NCBI GenBank assembly: GCA_016187945.1
Contig: JACPIT010000005.1
Span: forward strand, 1,426,001 to 1,490,000
Reading direction: 5' to 3'
Origin: Opitutia bacterium
GTDB taxonomy: Bacteria > Verrucomicrobiota > Verrucomicrobiia > Opitutales > Opitutaceae
Length of the DNA: 64,000 bases
Position numbers and translations under genes: made by a program. This document shows, piece by piece, positions 22,973 to 32,097 of this stretch (position 1 is its first letter; each line of letters begins with the position of its first letter). Under the pieces are notes generated by a model, which was not told where the DNA came from, searched no databases, and saw nothing but the letters and a program-made list of their open reading frames with translations.

Positions 22973-23947
22973 TTAGCGCGCCTTGCGTCGAGAGGGGAGG
23001 GGGCTGCTGGCCAGGAGGGCGGCGGCGCCCGACTCGTCGATCACGAGCCCCCCGATGAGCTTTCCCCGGACGGCAGCCGCGATGGCGCCGGAGCGATCGT
23101 TGCCGGAGACGACGCCGACGGTCTGGGGAATCTTGCGCAACTGCGCGAGGTCGGCGCTCATCACCTGATCGCGCCAATCCGTGTCGCACTCCTCGCCATT
23201 CTTGTCGAAGAACCGGCCGCACACTTCGCCGACCGCGCCGGCCTCGCGGAGCTCCTGGATGTCGTCCGGGCTGAGCACGCCGCGTTCGACGAACACCGAG
23301 TTCTCCAGCGTGCCAAGACCGACGATGGCGACTTGCGCGCGATCGAGGTGGTCGTGCACGGCGCGCACCTGCGGCAGCTTGAGCAGCGTGTCGCGCGTGC
23401 GCTTTTCGGGGATGTAGGCGGGCGCGTTGAGAGCGAGAAAGCTGCCGCCGAGCCGCTGCGCGACGACGCGACCGACTTCCTGGGCGTCGAACGCGCTGAC
23501 GCTGGAATCGACGCTGCCCATGGCCTGGACGATCGTGAGCGCCTTGTTACGCGCTTCGGGGAGGTGATGCACGAGTTCGTGAATGGTCCGTCCGCCCGCG
23601 ATGGCGACGACGTCGCCCGGCTTGATCAGCGCGTTGAGGGCATCGGCGGCGAAATGTCCGACCGCCTTGCGCAGGTCGGTGTTCGTGAAGCCCTCGACCG
23701 TTTTGATGACCACGACGGTGCCGAGACCGAAGCGGGCGCGGATTTGCGCTTCCAGCTCGGTGTGGCGCGGCTCGTAGTCGGCCACCGTGATGCGAACGAT
23801 GCCGCGCTCGCGCGCGAGCGCGAGGAGGCGGGAAACCTTCGCTTGCGAGACTTTGACGAACTTGGCCACCTCGTTCTGGCCGAGGCCATCGATGTAGTAG
23901 AGGCGGGCCGCGAGGCGGAGGCGGTCGTCGGAATAGAGATTCGGCAT
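22973..23947 (-). CDS. SorC-family sugar-binding transcriptional regulator
   Basis: A 324-residue regulator with an N-terminal helix-turn-helix (LRLAARLYYIDGLGQNEVAK, then VSQAKVSRLLALARERG, residues about 8-45) and a SorC/DeoR-type effector domain (about 60-320, with VAIAGGRTIHELVHHL, VGLGTLENS, GAVGEVCGRFFD and GVVSGNDRSGAIAAAVRGK). Such proteins sense phosphorylated sugars or polyols. It sits upstream of the glycerol-phosphate operon and is the best candidate to control it, with a glycerol phosphate as effector. In-frame ATGs at 24088 and 24145 would add a proline-rich leader; the ATG at 23947 directly precedes the conserved fold and is preferred, though 24088 is possible. Confidence 0.88.
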   Translation of the reverse strand: MPNLYSDDRLRLAARLYYIDGLGQNEVAKFVKVSQAKVSRLLALARERGIVRITVADYEPRHTELEAQIRARFGLGTVVVIKTVEGFTNTDLRKAVGHFAADALNALIKPGDVVAIAGGRTIHELVHHLPEARNKALTIVQAMGSVDSSVSAFDAQEVGRVVAQRLGGSFLALNAPAYIPEKRTRDTLLKLPQVRAVHDHLDRAQVAIVGLGTLENSVFVERGVLSPDDIQELREAGAVGEVCGRFFDKNGEECDTDWRDQVMSADLAQLRKIPQTVGVVSGNDRSGAIAAAVRGKLIGGLVIDESGAAALLASSPLPSRRKAR

Positions 23948-24327
23948 GGTGAGAGAAAGGATGGAGTCCGGGTGGCGGGGAGGCGTTGCTAAGTTGGGCG
24001 GGGTTGCCGGCGATGTCGATGCCGGGTCGGCGGCGGGCGGCGGGCCCGGTGCGGGCTTGACAGGCGGGCTCGTTCTCGTCTTTTTCATTTGAATCAGAAT
24101 GCTGAATAGAAATTCAGCAAGCCTGAAATACCCCCATGACCCCAAAAAAACCTGCCGGCCGGCGCGGATGCCGCGCGGGCCTCCTCCGACGGCCCCCCGG
24201 GCCGGTTGCGCGGTTTCTTATCTGGATTCCGCCGCTCCCCGCCCGGCCGTCACCGAATCTTAACCTCGCGGCGCGCTTTCGGGTTTGTCTGCCCGCGGGC
24301 CGTTCGAGTGGGCTGTGAATACAGCAC
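23948..24327. other. Divergent intergenic region (380 bp) between SorC-type gene and TonB receptor
   Basis: This region holds two similar palindromes at its ends (24100-24119 and 24329-24342) plus a third inverted repeat at 24312. If the regulator starts at 24088, the first 140 bp are its coding leader. A TTGACA near 24058 has no matching -10 element. The centre is GC-rich with no recognisable gene. Confidence 0.5.
24100..24119. promoter_or_regulatory. Perfect palindrome, candidate SorC-regulator operator
   Basis: TGCTGAAT and ATTCAGCA are perfect 8-bp inverted arms around AGAA. The inner 14 nt, TGAATAGAAATTCA, match TGAATAAACATTCA at the opposite end of the intergenic region at 12 of 14 positions. 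It lies 12 nt before the alternative ATG at 24088 and about 150 nt before the preferred start. Autoregulation is likely but unproven. Confidence 0.55.
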
Positions 24328-24342
24328 ATGAATAAACATTCA
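24312..24342. promoter_or_regulatory. Paired palindromes at the TonB receptor start
   Basis: GCTGT-GAAT-ACAGC (24312-24325) is followed at once by TGAAT-AAAC-ATTCA (24329-24342), the second overlapping the annotated ATG. The second palindrome shares its arms and spacer length with the site at 24100. A regulator bound here would block transcription or translation initiation of the receptor. Overlap with the start codon may also mean that translation begins at the next ATG (24373). Confidence 0.45.
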
Positions 24343-27300
24343 CCCTCCTTGATTCCGGAATCGCTTTCTCTCATGCTCCACGTCCTCCGTCACCGTCTCC
24401 GTCGTTGCCTCGGCTCGAAGCCGATTCTGTCCCTGGCCTTCGCTCTGCCGTTTCTCGTTGCGCAGCCGCTTGCGGCCCAGAATGCCGCCACCGGCAGCGT
24501 GCGCGGCCGGGTATTCAATGCCGCGACGCGCGAATACATCCGCAATGCCGAGATTCGCGTCGTCGGCACGCCGATCGTCGTCTATTCGGAGGACGGCGGC
24601 AATTTCATCGTCCCCGCCGTGCCGGCGGGCGAAGTCACGCTCGTGGCCAATTACACCGGTCTTCAGGAGACGAAAGCCGCCGTGAGGATCCTGCCCGCGC
24701 AGGCGGTGGCGTGCGACCTCACGCTGAACGAAAGCTCCCTCGCCGGCGCCGCCGCGAACGAAAAAGTGGTGCAGCTCGAAAAATTCGAGGTCGCCGGGAC
24801 GCGCAGCGGTCAGGCGAAGGCCATCATGGAACGCCGCGCCGCGACCAATGCCAAGAACGTCGTCGCGGCCGACAACTACGGCGAGCTCACGATGGGCGAC
24901 GTGGGCGAGTTCATGAAATCGATGCCGGGCCTCTCGCTCGATTACGTCGAGGTGGACACCAGCGCGGTGCGCATCGGCGGTCTCGATCCGAAGTATTCGA
25001 ACTTCACCACCGACGGCGCGCGCATGGCGACGGCGACCTCCAACAACACCGTCGGCCGCCAGAATTCGTTCGAGCAGATGTCGATCACCGGCATCGAATC
25101 GATCGAGTTCAACAACACCCTGACCGCCAACATGGACGCCGATTCGCCCGGCGGCTCGATCAATCTCCGCAGCAAATACGCCTTCCAGCGCAACCACCGC
25201 TCCGTGGTCTTTCAACTCTACGGCGTCGGCACCTCGGACGCCGACCTGAAGCGCGAGTATTTCCCCGACGACAAGAAGCACTCGCGGCTCTTCCCGTCCG
25301 GCCAGTTCGGCTACGCCGACATTTTCCTCGGCGGGCGTCTCGGCGTGGAGTTCAACACGAGCTACAACGCCAACTTCGTCCAGCAGGACCGCAACCAGGT
25401 CCGCTACAACTACACCGCGTCCGGCGCGACCGTCGATAATCCGAAGATCAACGACATCATGTGGCGCCCCGGCCCGAAGATGACGCACCGCGAAGCCGCG
25501 AACCTCAGCGTCGACTACAAGCTCACGCCCAACCTCGTCGCCTCGCTGCGCGGCACCTACTCGTTCTACGACGTCGAGTATGTGAACCAATACACCTTCC
25601 TCTACTCGCCCGTCGCGACCCAGCCGGCCGGCAGCACGATCACGCACGTCGTCGCGCAGCCGACCAACGCCACCACCGGGGCGACGACCACCGGCAGCAG
25701 CAGCCCGCGCCTCAGCACCGAGTATTCGCACCGCTACGCCGGCACCCCCGTCTGGCTCTTCTCGCCGAAGCTCGAATACAAGGGCGACACCTGGCAGGCC
25801 ACGCTGCGCGGCAGCTACTCCAGCGCGGAATACAACTTCCGCGACACCGCGAAAGGTTTCTTCCAGCGCACCGACAACTGGCTCACGCGCCTCGGCTTCA
25901 CGGCCGATCGCGCCTCGGCGGATTCGCCGACGTGGACGGTCACGCAGACTGCCGGCCGCCCGTGGGGCGATGCGACGAACTGGAACCGCGACGACGCGCG
26001 CGGCGTGAACATCCGCAACGCCGCCTCGGATAGCATCAACGAGCAATACACCGGTTACCTCGACCTGAAGAAGAGCCTCACGGTGCGCAACGCCCCGGTC
26101 ACGATCCTCGGCGGCATTGGCGCGCGCACGAACGATTGGAAAACCAACGAAGGCTCCTACAAGGCCTACACCTACGTCGGTCCCACCGGCAAACAGACGG
26201 ACACCGCGGCGGTCATCCCCGCGACGGAGAACTACAAGTTCGACTTCGGCCTCGACGGCAAGGGCGGCAACATCACTGCCCAGAATTGGCGCGCGGACAG
26301 TAATTACGCGACCTACGACATCTTCCAGCAGCACCCCGAATACTTTACGCCCGATACGAACGGCAACCTCACGCGCCAACTCCAGAACAACAAGAAAATC
26401 TCCGAGGAAATCGGCTCGGGCTACCTCGAAGGGCAGACGCGCCTCGGCCGCGCCCGCTTCGATCTCGGCCTCCGCTACGAGAAGACCAAGACGGCGGCGC
26501 TCGTCGCCGACGTTCGCCCCGACAAGGAAGTGGTCGCGGCCGGTTACGCGACGAACACCGTCGCCGGCATCCTCTACAAATACCACAACGGCGAGCAGAC
26601 GACCCGGCACGGCGAATACGACAACTGGTTTCTCAGCGGCGGCTTCAAATTCGACTTCACCAAGAAACTCGTCGGCCAGCTTGCGTTCAGCGATTCGATC
26701 CTCCGCCCCGACTACGCCAACCTCGGCGGCGTCACCACGGTCAACGACTCCACGCAGATCGTCACGGTGCCGAATCCCGAGTTGAAGCCCGAGCGGTCGC
26801 GCAAGTATTACGCCGGTCTCCAATACTTCCTCGAGCCGTCCGGCGTCGTCGGCGTTTCCTACTACAAGCTCGACGTGAAGGATCTCCAGCAAACCGGTTT
26901 CACCGTCGATCCCGAGGACGTCGGCTACAGCGCCAGCGATTATCCCGGCTACACTTTTGTCAGCGCGCAGAATGCCCCCGGCACCTCGACGACCGACGGC
27001 ATCACCTTTGAATACAGCCAGCAGCTCACGTTCCTGCCGGGCGCGTTCAAGGGCCTCAGCCTCTACGGTTCCGTCACGCGCGTCATCGCCGACGGCGTGC
27101 GCATCGGCACGCCGAACAAGGTGGCGAATTGGGGCGTGCGTTACCGCTACGGTCGCTTCAACGCCCAGATCAACGGCAACTGGCAGGCGGCTTCGCGGCT
27201 CGGCGCCGTGGGCGACACGCTGACGACGAACAACACCGGCATCCGCTGGCTCGCGTCGCGCGAGCTCTGGAGCATCAGCGCCAGCTACCGTCTGAACAAG

Positions 27301-27435
27301 CACCTCGAGCTCATGCTCGCCGGCCGCAACATCTTCAACGCGCCCTCGATCCAATACTCCAACGTCCCCGGTCGCATCTACCTCTACGATTCCTACGGCT
27401 CGCTGTGGAGCGCCGGTATCAAGGGCACGTTCTGA
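24328..27435 (+). CDS. TonB-dependent receptor with carboxypeptidase-like N-terminal domain
   Basis: A 1035-residue outer-membrane receptor of the SusC/CirA-like sugar type. A signal peptide (about residues 28-52, ending QPLAAQ) leads into a carboxypeptidase-regulatory-like domain (GSVRGRVFNAATREYIRNAEI, read to about residue 135). The plug (about 150-280) contains EFMKSMPGLSLDYVEVD, VRIGGLDPKY and SIEFNNTLTANMDADSPGG. A 22-strand-type barrel follows, closing with SLWSAGIKGTF. The start is uncertain: ATG 24328 overlaps a palindrome and lies far before the signal peptide; ATG 24373 (MLHVLRHRL) would be a more usual beginning. A strong terminator follows, so it is probably monocistronic. Confidence 0.92.
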   Translation: MNKHSPSLIPESLSLMLHVLRHRLRRCLGSKPILSLAFALPFLVAQPLAAQNAATGSVRGRVFNAATREYIRNAEIRVVGTPIVVYSEDGGNFIVPAVPAGEVTLVANYTGLQETKAAVRILPAQAVACDLTLNESSLAGAAANEKVVQLEKFEVAGTRSGQAKAIMERRAATNAKNVVAADNYGELTMGDVGEFMKSMPGLSLDYVEVDTSAVRIGGLDPKYSNFTTDGARMATATSNNTVGRQNSFEQMSITGIESIEFNNTLTANMDADSPGGSINLRSKYAFQRNHRSVVFQLYGVGTSDADLKREYFPDDKKHSRLFPSGQFGYADIFLGGRLGVEFNTSYNANFVQQDRNQVRYNYTASGATVDNPKINDIMWRPGPKMTHREAANLSVDYKLTPNLVASLRGTYSFYDVEYVNQYTFLYSPVATQPAGSTITHVVAQPTNATTGATTTGSSSPRLSTEYSHRYAGTPVWLFSPKLEYKGDTWQATLRGSYSSAEYNFRDTAKGFFQRTDNWLTRLGFTADRASADSPTWTVTQTAGRPWGDATNWNRDDARGVNIRNAASDSINEQYTGYLDLKKSLTVRNAPVTILGGIGARTNDWKTNEGSYKAYTYVGPTGKQTDTAAVIPATENYKFDFGLDGKGGNITAQNWRADSNYATYDIFQQHPEYFTPDTNGNLTRQLQNNKKISEEIGSGYLEGQTRLGRARFDLGLRYEKTKTAALVADVRPDKEVVAAGYATNTVAGILYKYHNGEQTTRHGEYDNWFLSGGFKFDFTKKLVGQLAFSDSILRPDYANLGGVTTVNDSTQIVTVPNPELKPERSRKYYAGLQYFLEPSGVVGVSYYKLDVKDLQQTGFTVDPEDVGYSASDYPGYTFVSAQNAPGTSTTDGITFEYSQQLTFLPGAFKGLSLYGSVTRVIADGVRIGTPNKVANWGVRYRYGRFNAQINGNWQAASRLGAVGDTLTTNNTGIRWLASRELWSISASYRLNKHLELMLAGRNIFNAPSIQYSNVPGRIYLYDSYGSLWSAGIKGTF

Positions 27436-27443
27436 TTTCTGCA

Positions 27444-27480
27444 GGGCGTGGCGGTCGAGAGGCCCCATGCCCTTTTTTTT
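27444..27480 (+). terminator. Intrinsic terminator of the TonB receptor gene
   Basis: GGGCGTGG and CCATGCCC form an 8-bp stem (one G-U pair) with a 13-nt loop, followed by eight T. It begins 9 nt after the receptor stop at 27435. It also shows that the ORF-track start at 27467 for the next gene lies inside the terminator. Confidence 0.8.
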
Positions 27481-27529
27481 CCGCGCCTGCACGCGCACGT
27501 TTGTCGTCTCCTCCTCAACCCCTATCGCC

Positions 27530-28459
27530 ATGACACGCACTCTTTCTTCCCTCGCCACCCTGCTTTCTTTTCTCGCGCTTCCGCTCGCGGCCAGCGCCGC
27601 CTACTACAACACCTACACGACCCTCGCCACGCTCCCCAACGCCAACAACTGCTACGCCACGCAGGGCTTCGACACCGGGAGCACCTACGCCTACAGCGCC
27701 AAAGTCAGCAGCGATAACGCGCGCGCCATCCTCTTGCGCACGAGCAAGAGCGACGGCTCGACGACGTTGATGACCAACGGCGACAACGGCACGACGTATT
27801 GCACCTACCTCGATCACGCCAACGACCTCACGCTCTCCAGCATCGACGGCGGCACCTACATGTTCGTGACGACGATGACGCAGGGCAGCCTCAGTCTGGT
27901 GAAACTCCAGTATAGCGGTGCGACCTACTACAAGGTCGGCAACTTCACTCTGAGTTACAACGGGAACAACGTCTCGATGTCCGGCATCAAGAAGATCATG
28001 GCCGATACGGCCAACGACTACTTCCTCTTCAAAAGCGGTCTGAATTACTACTGGGGCACCGTGCCGAAGAACTCGAACAGCGGGACGATCAACCTGACCT
28101 TCGGCTTCACGATCAACATCGTCGACGCGCTGGTGAACGGCAGCAAGGTGTCCAACATCACGAGCTACACCGGCCAGGGCATCGGCTACTCGTTTGCGAA
28201 CGACCGACTGTTCGTCCCGCTGACGTATCAGAACGTCAGCATCGTGCTGGTGTATGAAAATATCACGACCGCCTCCGGCACGATCACGTCGAACCCGAAT
28301 CTCTCCTTCCGCATCACGTCGAGCACCTACTCCGATCTGTTCGAGATCGAGTCCTGCGCGGTCGAGGACGGGAAACTCTACTTCAACTGCAACCGTCGCA
28401 CCGATCCGAACGACACCGCCCACGACGCGGTGTGCTATTTCAACGGTTACGTCGACTAG
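27530..28459 (+). CDS. Secreted protein of unknown function, helveticin-J-like propeller suspected
   Basis: A 309-residue exported protein with a clear signal peptide (MTRTLSSLATLLSFLALPLA, cleavage near ASA-AYY). The mature part is rich in Asn, Thr, Ser and Tyr and full of short beta-strand blocks (GSTYAYSAKV, LVKLQYSGATYYKVG, GIGYSFANDRLFVPLTYQN, EIESCAVEDGKLYFNCN), which suggests an all-beta, propeller-like fold. Weak resemblance to helveticin-J-type proteins was noted by eye and is not firm. It lies between a terminated receptor gene and a lipoprotein gene 62 nt downstream. The ATG at 27530 is chosen because the upstream start lies in the terminator. Confidence 0.6.
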   Translation: MTRTLSSLATLLSFLALPLAASAAYYNTYTTLATLPNANNCYATQGFDTGSTYAYSAKVSSDNARAILLRTSKSDGSTTLMTNGDNGTTYCTYLDHANDLTLSSIDGGTYMFVTTMTQGSLSLVKLQYSGATYYKVGNFTLSYNGNNVSMSGIKKIMADTANDYFLFKSGLNYYWGTVPKNSNSGTINLTFGFTINIVDALVNGSKVSNITSYTGQGIGYSFANDRLFVPLTYQNVSIVLVYENITTASGTITSNPNLSFRITSSTYSDLFEIESCAVEDGKLYFNCNRRTDPNDTAHDAVCYFNGYVD

Positions 28460-28521
28460 TCCGCTCGCGCTCTCGACGGTGGTGCTCCCGCCATCCGTCC
28501 GGTCTCCACTCTCCACCGCCA

Positions 28522-29697
28522 ATGAACCTTCGTCACTTCTTCGTCCCTCTGGCGCTGCTTGTTTTTGCGTTCGTCTCTGCGTGTGCGACCGCCGACACGC
28601 CCGCTCCCTCGCGTCCGCTTCCGCCGCTCACGCAACACGGCGGCACCTGGCCGACGAGCCACGTCCAAGGCATCGCGGTCGATCTTCAGGGCGGCTACGT
28701 CTACTACTCGTTCACCACGCTGCTCGCGAAATACGACTTCAACGGCAAACTCGTCGGCACGCTCGTCGGCTGGGCCGGCCACCTCGGCGACCTCGATTTC
28801 AACCCGCGCGACGGCCGCGTCTACGGCTCACTCGAATACAAGAAGGACAAGGCGTTCTACGTCGCGATCATCGACGTCAGCCGCCTCGATCACGTCGGCA
28901 TCGACGCGGCGACTTCGGAAATTTTCCGCACCGTCTATCTCCCCGAGGTGGCGAACGACTACGCCGCCGACCTGAACGGCGACGGCAGATTCGACGGCGA
29001 CGTCGCGAACACGCTCGATCACCGCTACGGCTGCTCCGGCATCGACGGCGTGAGTTTCGGTCCGGAGTTCGGCCACACCGACGGCCCGCGCTACCTCACC
29101 GTCGCCTACGGCATCTACGCGAACACCGCGCGCACCGACGACGACCACCAAGTCCTCCTGCAATACGACATCGGCGACTGGGACCGCTGCGCGCGCCCAC
29201 TCACGGAAGCGTCGCCCCACCGCAGCGGCCCGAACGAGCCGCACGGCAAATTTTTCGTCCGCACTGGCAACACCACCTACGGCGTGCAAAACCTCGCCTA
29301 CGACGAGACGCAGCAGCGCTGGTTCATGGGCGTCTACAAAGGCACAAAGCCATCGTTCCCGAACTATCTGCTGTTCGCGATCGACGCACGCACGCCGCCG
29401 GCCGACGCCGACCTCGTCGGCGTGCCGGCGGCCGGAGGCCACGGCTTCGAGAAAGGCAAACTCCTCTCACTCGCCGCCGACGGTCTCGTCGACACCGCCA
29501 CCGGCATCCGCGGCTGGAACCAAAAAGCCGACGTCGGCCTGCAACCCATCGGCGGCGGCCTCTTCTATCTCGCCGTCAACTCCGGCACGAAGGGCAAGCA
29601 AACCGGCGACATCACGCTGCACCGCTGGACGGGCGAACCCCCCGCGCCGCTCGTCCCCGCGACGGCGGCGGACATTCAGCGGTTGCGCGCTCGCTGA
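28522..29697 (+). CDS. Propeller-like lipoprotein of unknown function
   Basis: A 391-residue protein with a lipoprotein signal peptide ending FAFVSACAT (lipobox Cys near residue 21), so it is probably membrane-anchored. Repeated YVYYSFTTLLAKYDFNGKL and LGDLDFNPRDGRVYGSLEY blocks suggest a beta-propeller like the SMP-30 or NHL folds. DLNGDGRFDGD is an EF-hand/dockerin-style calcium loop (about residues 150-162). No catalytic signature was recognised. It is flanked by the secreted protein and a GH3 enzyme, so binding or modifying a carbohydrate at the cell surface is a reasonable guess. The ATG at 28522 is chosen over the longer track start because it begins the signal peptide. Confidence 0.7.
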   Translation: MNLRHFFVPLALLVFAFVSACATADTPAPSRPLPPLTQHGGTWPTSHVQGIAVDLQGGYVYYSFTTLLAKYDFNGKLVGTLVGWAGHLGDLDFNPRDGRVYGSLEYKKDKAFYVAIIDVSRLDHVGIDAATSEIFRTVYLPEVANDYAADLNGDGRFDGDVANTLDHRYGCSGIDGVSFGPEFGHTDGPRYLTVAYGIYANTARTDDDHQVLLQYDIGDWDRCARPLTEASPHRSGPNEPHGKFFVRTGNTTYGVQNLAYDETQQRWFMGVYKGTKPSFPNYLLFAIDARTPPADADLVGVPAAGGHGFEKGKLLSLAADGLVDTATGIRGWNQKADVGLQPIGGGLFYLAVNSGTKGKQTGDITLHRWTGEPPAPLVPATAADIQRLRAR

Positions 29698-29724
29698 CGT
29701 TCGCCGGGAATCCGGCAATCTCTC

Positions 29725-32010
29725 ATGCAGCTCTCGATCGGCCCGCTGACACTTCCTCCATTTTCAGCGCGCGCTCCTCGCACAGTGGCTTTGCTGCTGT
29801 GTTTCGTCGGCCTCATCGCCGCAGCCCCCGCGCAAGCTCCACGTTTTCGCGATGCCGCGCTCCCGCTCGATGAACGCGTCGAGGATCTGCTCTCGCGCCT
29901 CACGCTCGAGGAAAAAATCGCGCTGGTGCACGCCGACACGAAATTCACCAACGCCGGCGTGCCGCGCCTCGGCATTCCGCCGCTGCGGATGTCCGACGGC
30001 CCGCACGGCGTGCGCGAAGAGATCAGCCCCGATTCCTGGAAACCGGCCGGGCGCACCGACGACTTTGCCACGGCGCTGCCGGTCGGCGCCGCACTCGCCG
30101 CGACGTGGAACGTCGACCTCGCCCGCGCCTACGGCGGCGTGATCGCCGCGGAGGCGCGCCAGCGCGGCAAACACATCATGCTCACGCCGGGAGTGAACAT
30201 CGTGCGCACGCCGCTTGGCGGACGCAATTTCGAGTATTTCGGCGAAGACCCGTGGCTCGCCTCGCGCTTTGCGGTCGCGACGATCCAAGGCCTGCAGGCG
30301 GGCGACGTCGCCGCATGCGTGAAGCATTTCGCGCTCAACAACCAGGAGCGCTACCGCGGCTCCATCGACGTCGTCGTGTCCGAGCGCGCGCTGCGCGAAC
30401 TCTACCTGCCGGCCTTCGAGGCCGCCGTGCGCGAGGCCGGCGTGCTCTCCGTCATGGGCGCCTACAACAAATACCTCGGCGCGCACTGCTGCGAAAACGA
30501 CCGGCTGCTGAATCGGATTTTGAAGGGCGAGTGGGGCTTTCGCGGACTCGTGATGTCCGACTGGAACGCCGTGCACGGCACGCGCGAAGCTTTCCTCGGC
30601 GGTCTCGATCTCGAGATGGGCACGCGAAAGCCATTCGACGAATTCTATTTCGCCCGCCCGCTGCTCGAGGCCGTGAAGCGCGGCGATCTTCCGCTCGCGC
30701 CGCTCGACGACAAGGTGCGGCGCAACCTCCGCGTGCTGCTCGCGACCCGCGCGCTCGACGGCCGCGCCCCGGGCGCGATGAACACGCCCGAGCACCAGGC
30801 GGTCGCGCGACAGGTCGCGGCGGAATCGATCGTGTTGCTGAAAAACTCGGCCGACTTGCTGCCGCTCGACCTCGCACGCGTGAAAACGATCGCCGTGATC
30901 GGCGACAACGCCACGCGCCTTCAATGCCACGCCGGCGGCAGCTCCGCGATCAAGGCACTCTATGAAATCACGCCGCTCGCCGGCATCATCGAGCGGGTCG
31001 GAGGCCGTGCGACCGTGATCCACGCCGCCGGTTATCAGCCACCGGTCGAGCGCGGCACCGGCAAGATCGACGCCGCGGGTATCGCGCAGACCGAACTCGA
31101 CGCCGCCGCGGAAAAAGCCGCCGCGAACGAACTCATCGATCGCGCCGTCGCGGCCGCGAGACTCGCGGATGTCGCGATCGTGGTGGGCGGCCTGAACCAC
31201 GGACGCGACCAGGACGCCGAAGGCGCCGATCGTTTGTCGTTGGCGCTGCCGTTCGGCCAGGACGAGCTCATCGCGCGTGTCGCGGCCGCGAATCCGCACA
31301 CCGTCGTCGTGCTCGTGGCCGGCTCGCCCGTCGCGATGGACCCGTGGCTCGAGCGGCCTCCGTCGGTCGTGCTGGCGTGGTATGGCGGCATGGAAGCCGG
31401 TCACGCGCTCGCGGACGTGCTGTTCGGCGACGTAAACCCGTCGGGCAAACTGCCGGTGACGTTCCCGCGGCGCCTCGCCGATTCGCCCACGCACGCCAGC
31501 GGCTCCGTGCGAAATTACCCGGGCGAAAACGGCCGCGTGTTCTACGACGAGGACTTGCTCGTCGGCTACCGCTGGTTCGACGCGAAGGCGATCGAGCCGC
31601 TGTTCCCCTTCGGTCACGGCCTGAGCTATACGAAATTTGATTTCTCGCCCCTGCGCGTCAGCTCCACGGGCAGCGGTGCCGATCTGCGAGTCACCGTCGA
31701 GTGCGAGGTGCGCAACTCCGGCCTGCGCGCCGGCGCGGAAGTGGTGCAGCTCTACATCGAGCCAGTCGGCGCCGACGTGGAGCGTCCGCCGCAGGAACTG
31801 AAAGCGTTCGCGAAAGTCGCGCTCGCCCCGGGCGAATCGAAGCCGGTGCGCCTGACATTGGACGCGCGCTCGTTTGCGACTTACGACCCGACCGTGTCGG
31901 CGTGGCGCGTCGCGGCGGCTGCGTTTCGCCTCCACGTCGGCGGATCCTCGCGCGACCGGCGGCAGACCGTGGAATTCCACCCGCCGGCCGCCGTGGTGTT
32001 GCCCCGCTGA
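29725..32010 (+). CDS. Glycoside hydrolase family 3 (beta-glucosidase-like)
   Basis: A 761-residue enzyme with an N-terminal signal sequence (about residues 1-38). The GH3 barrel opens with RVEDLLSRLTLEEKIALVH and MSDGPHGVR. The substrate-site KHFALNN is near residue 200, and the catalytic nucleophile is Asp in LVMSDWNAVHGT (about 277). The alpha/beta sandwich domain (about 350-600, with VLLKNSADLLPLD and VVLVAGSPVAMDPW) and a C-terminal fibronectin-III-like domain follow (HGLSYTKFDFS onward). GH3 enzymes release terminal beta-linked glucose, xylose, arabinose or N-acetylglucosamine by retention. The exact specificity cannot be read. It is 27 nt after the lipoprotein gene, suggesting co-transcription. 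Confidence 0.95.
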   Translation: MQLSIGPLTLPPFSARAPRTVALLLCFVGLIAAAPAQAPRFRDAALPLDERVEDLLSRLTLEEKIALVHADTKFTNAGVPRLGIPPLRMSDGPHGVREEISPDSWKPAGRTDDFATALPVGAALAATWNVDLARAYGGVIAAEARQRGKHIMLTPGVNIVRTPLGGRNFEYFGEDPWLASRFAVATIQGLQAGDVAACVKHFALNNQERYRGSIDVVVSERALRELYLPAFEAAVREAGVLSVMGAYNKYLGAHCCENDRLLNRILKGEWGFRGLVMSDWNAVHGTREAFLGGLDLEMGTRKPFDEFYFARPLLEAVKRGDLPLAPLDDKVRRNLRVLLATRALDGRAPGAMNTPEHQAVARQVAAESIVLLKNSADLLPLDLARVKTIAVIGDNATRLQCHAGGSSAIKALYEITPLAGIIERVGGRATVIHAAGYQPPVERGTGKIDAAGIAQTELDAAAEKAAANELIDRAVAAARLADVAIVVGGLNHGRDQDAEGADRLSLALPFGQDELIARVAAANPHTVVVLVAGSPVAMDPWLERPPSVVLAWYGGMEAGHALADVLFGDVNPSGKLPVTFPRRLADSPTHASGSVRNYPGENGRVFYDEDLLVGYRWFDAKAIEPLFPFGHGLSYTKFDFSPLRVSSTGSGADLRVTVECEVRNSGLRAGAEVVQLYIEPVGADVERPPQELKAFAKVALAPGESKPVRLTLDARSFATYDPTVSAWRVAAAAFRLHVGGSSRDRRQTVEFHPPAAVVLPR

Positions 32011-32097
32011 GGCGGCGGCCGACGGAAGGTCATTTTTCATACGCGAAAGGTCATAATGCCGATTCCCGGCCGAGCGGAGCTGCGCTACATTACGCCC

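Noticed and set aside
22560-22976. 138-residue plus-strand ORF in the spacer before araM
   Set aside because: No domain, biased composition, and it runs across the 3' end of the SorC-type gene.
27467-27529. Upstream start for the secreted 309-residue protein
   Set aside because: The proposed ATG lies inside the terminator hairpin of the receptor gene and the added residues spoil the signal peptide.
24340-27558. 1072-residue ORF on the minus strand opposite the TonB receptor
   Set aside because: Low-complexity Ala/Arg/Glu/Val sequence with no motif, exactly antisense to a well-supported receptor; long antisense ORFs are expected at this GC content.
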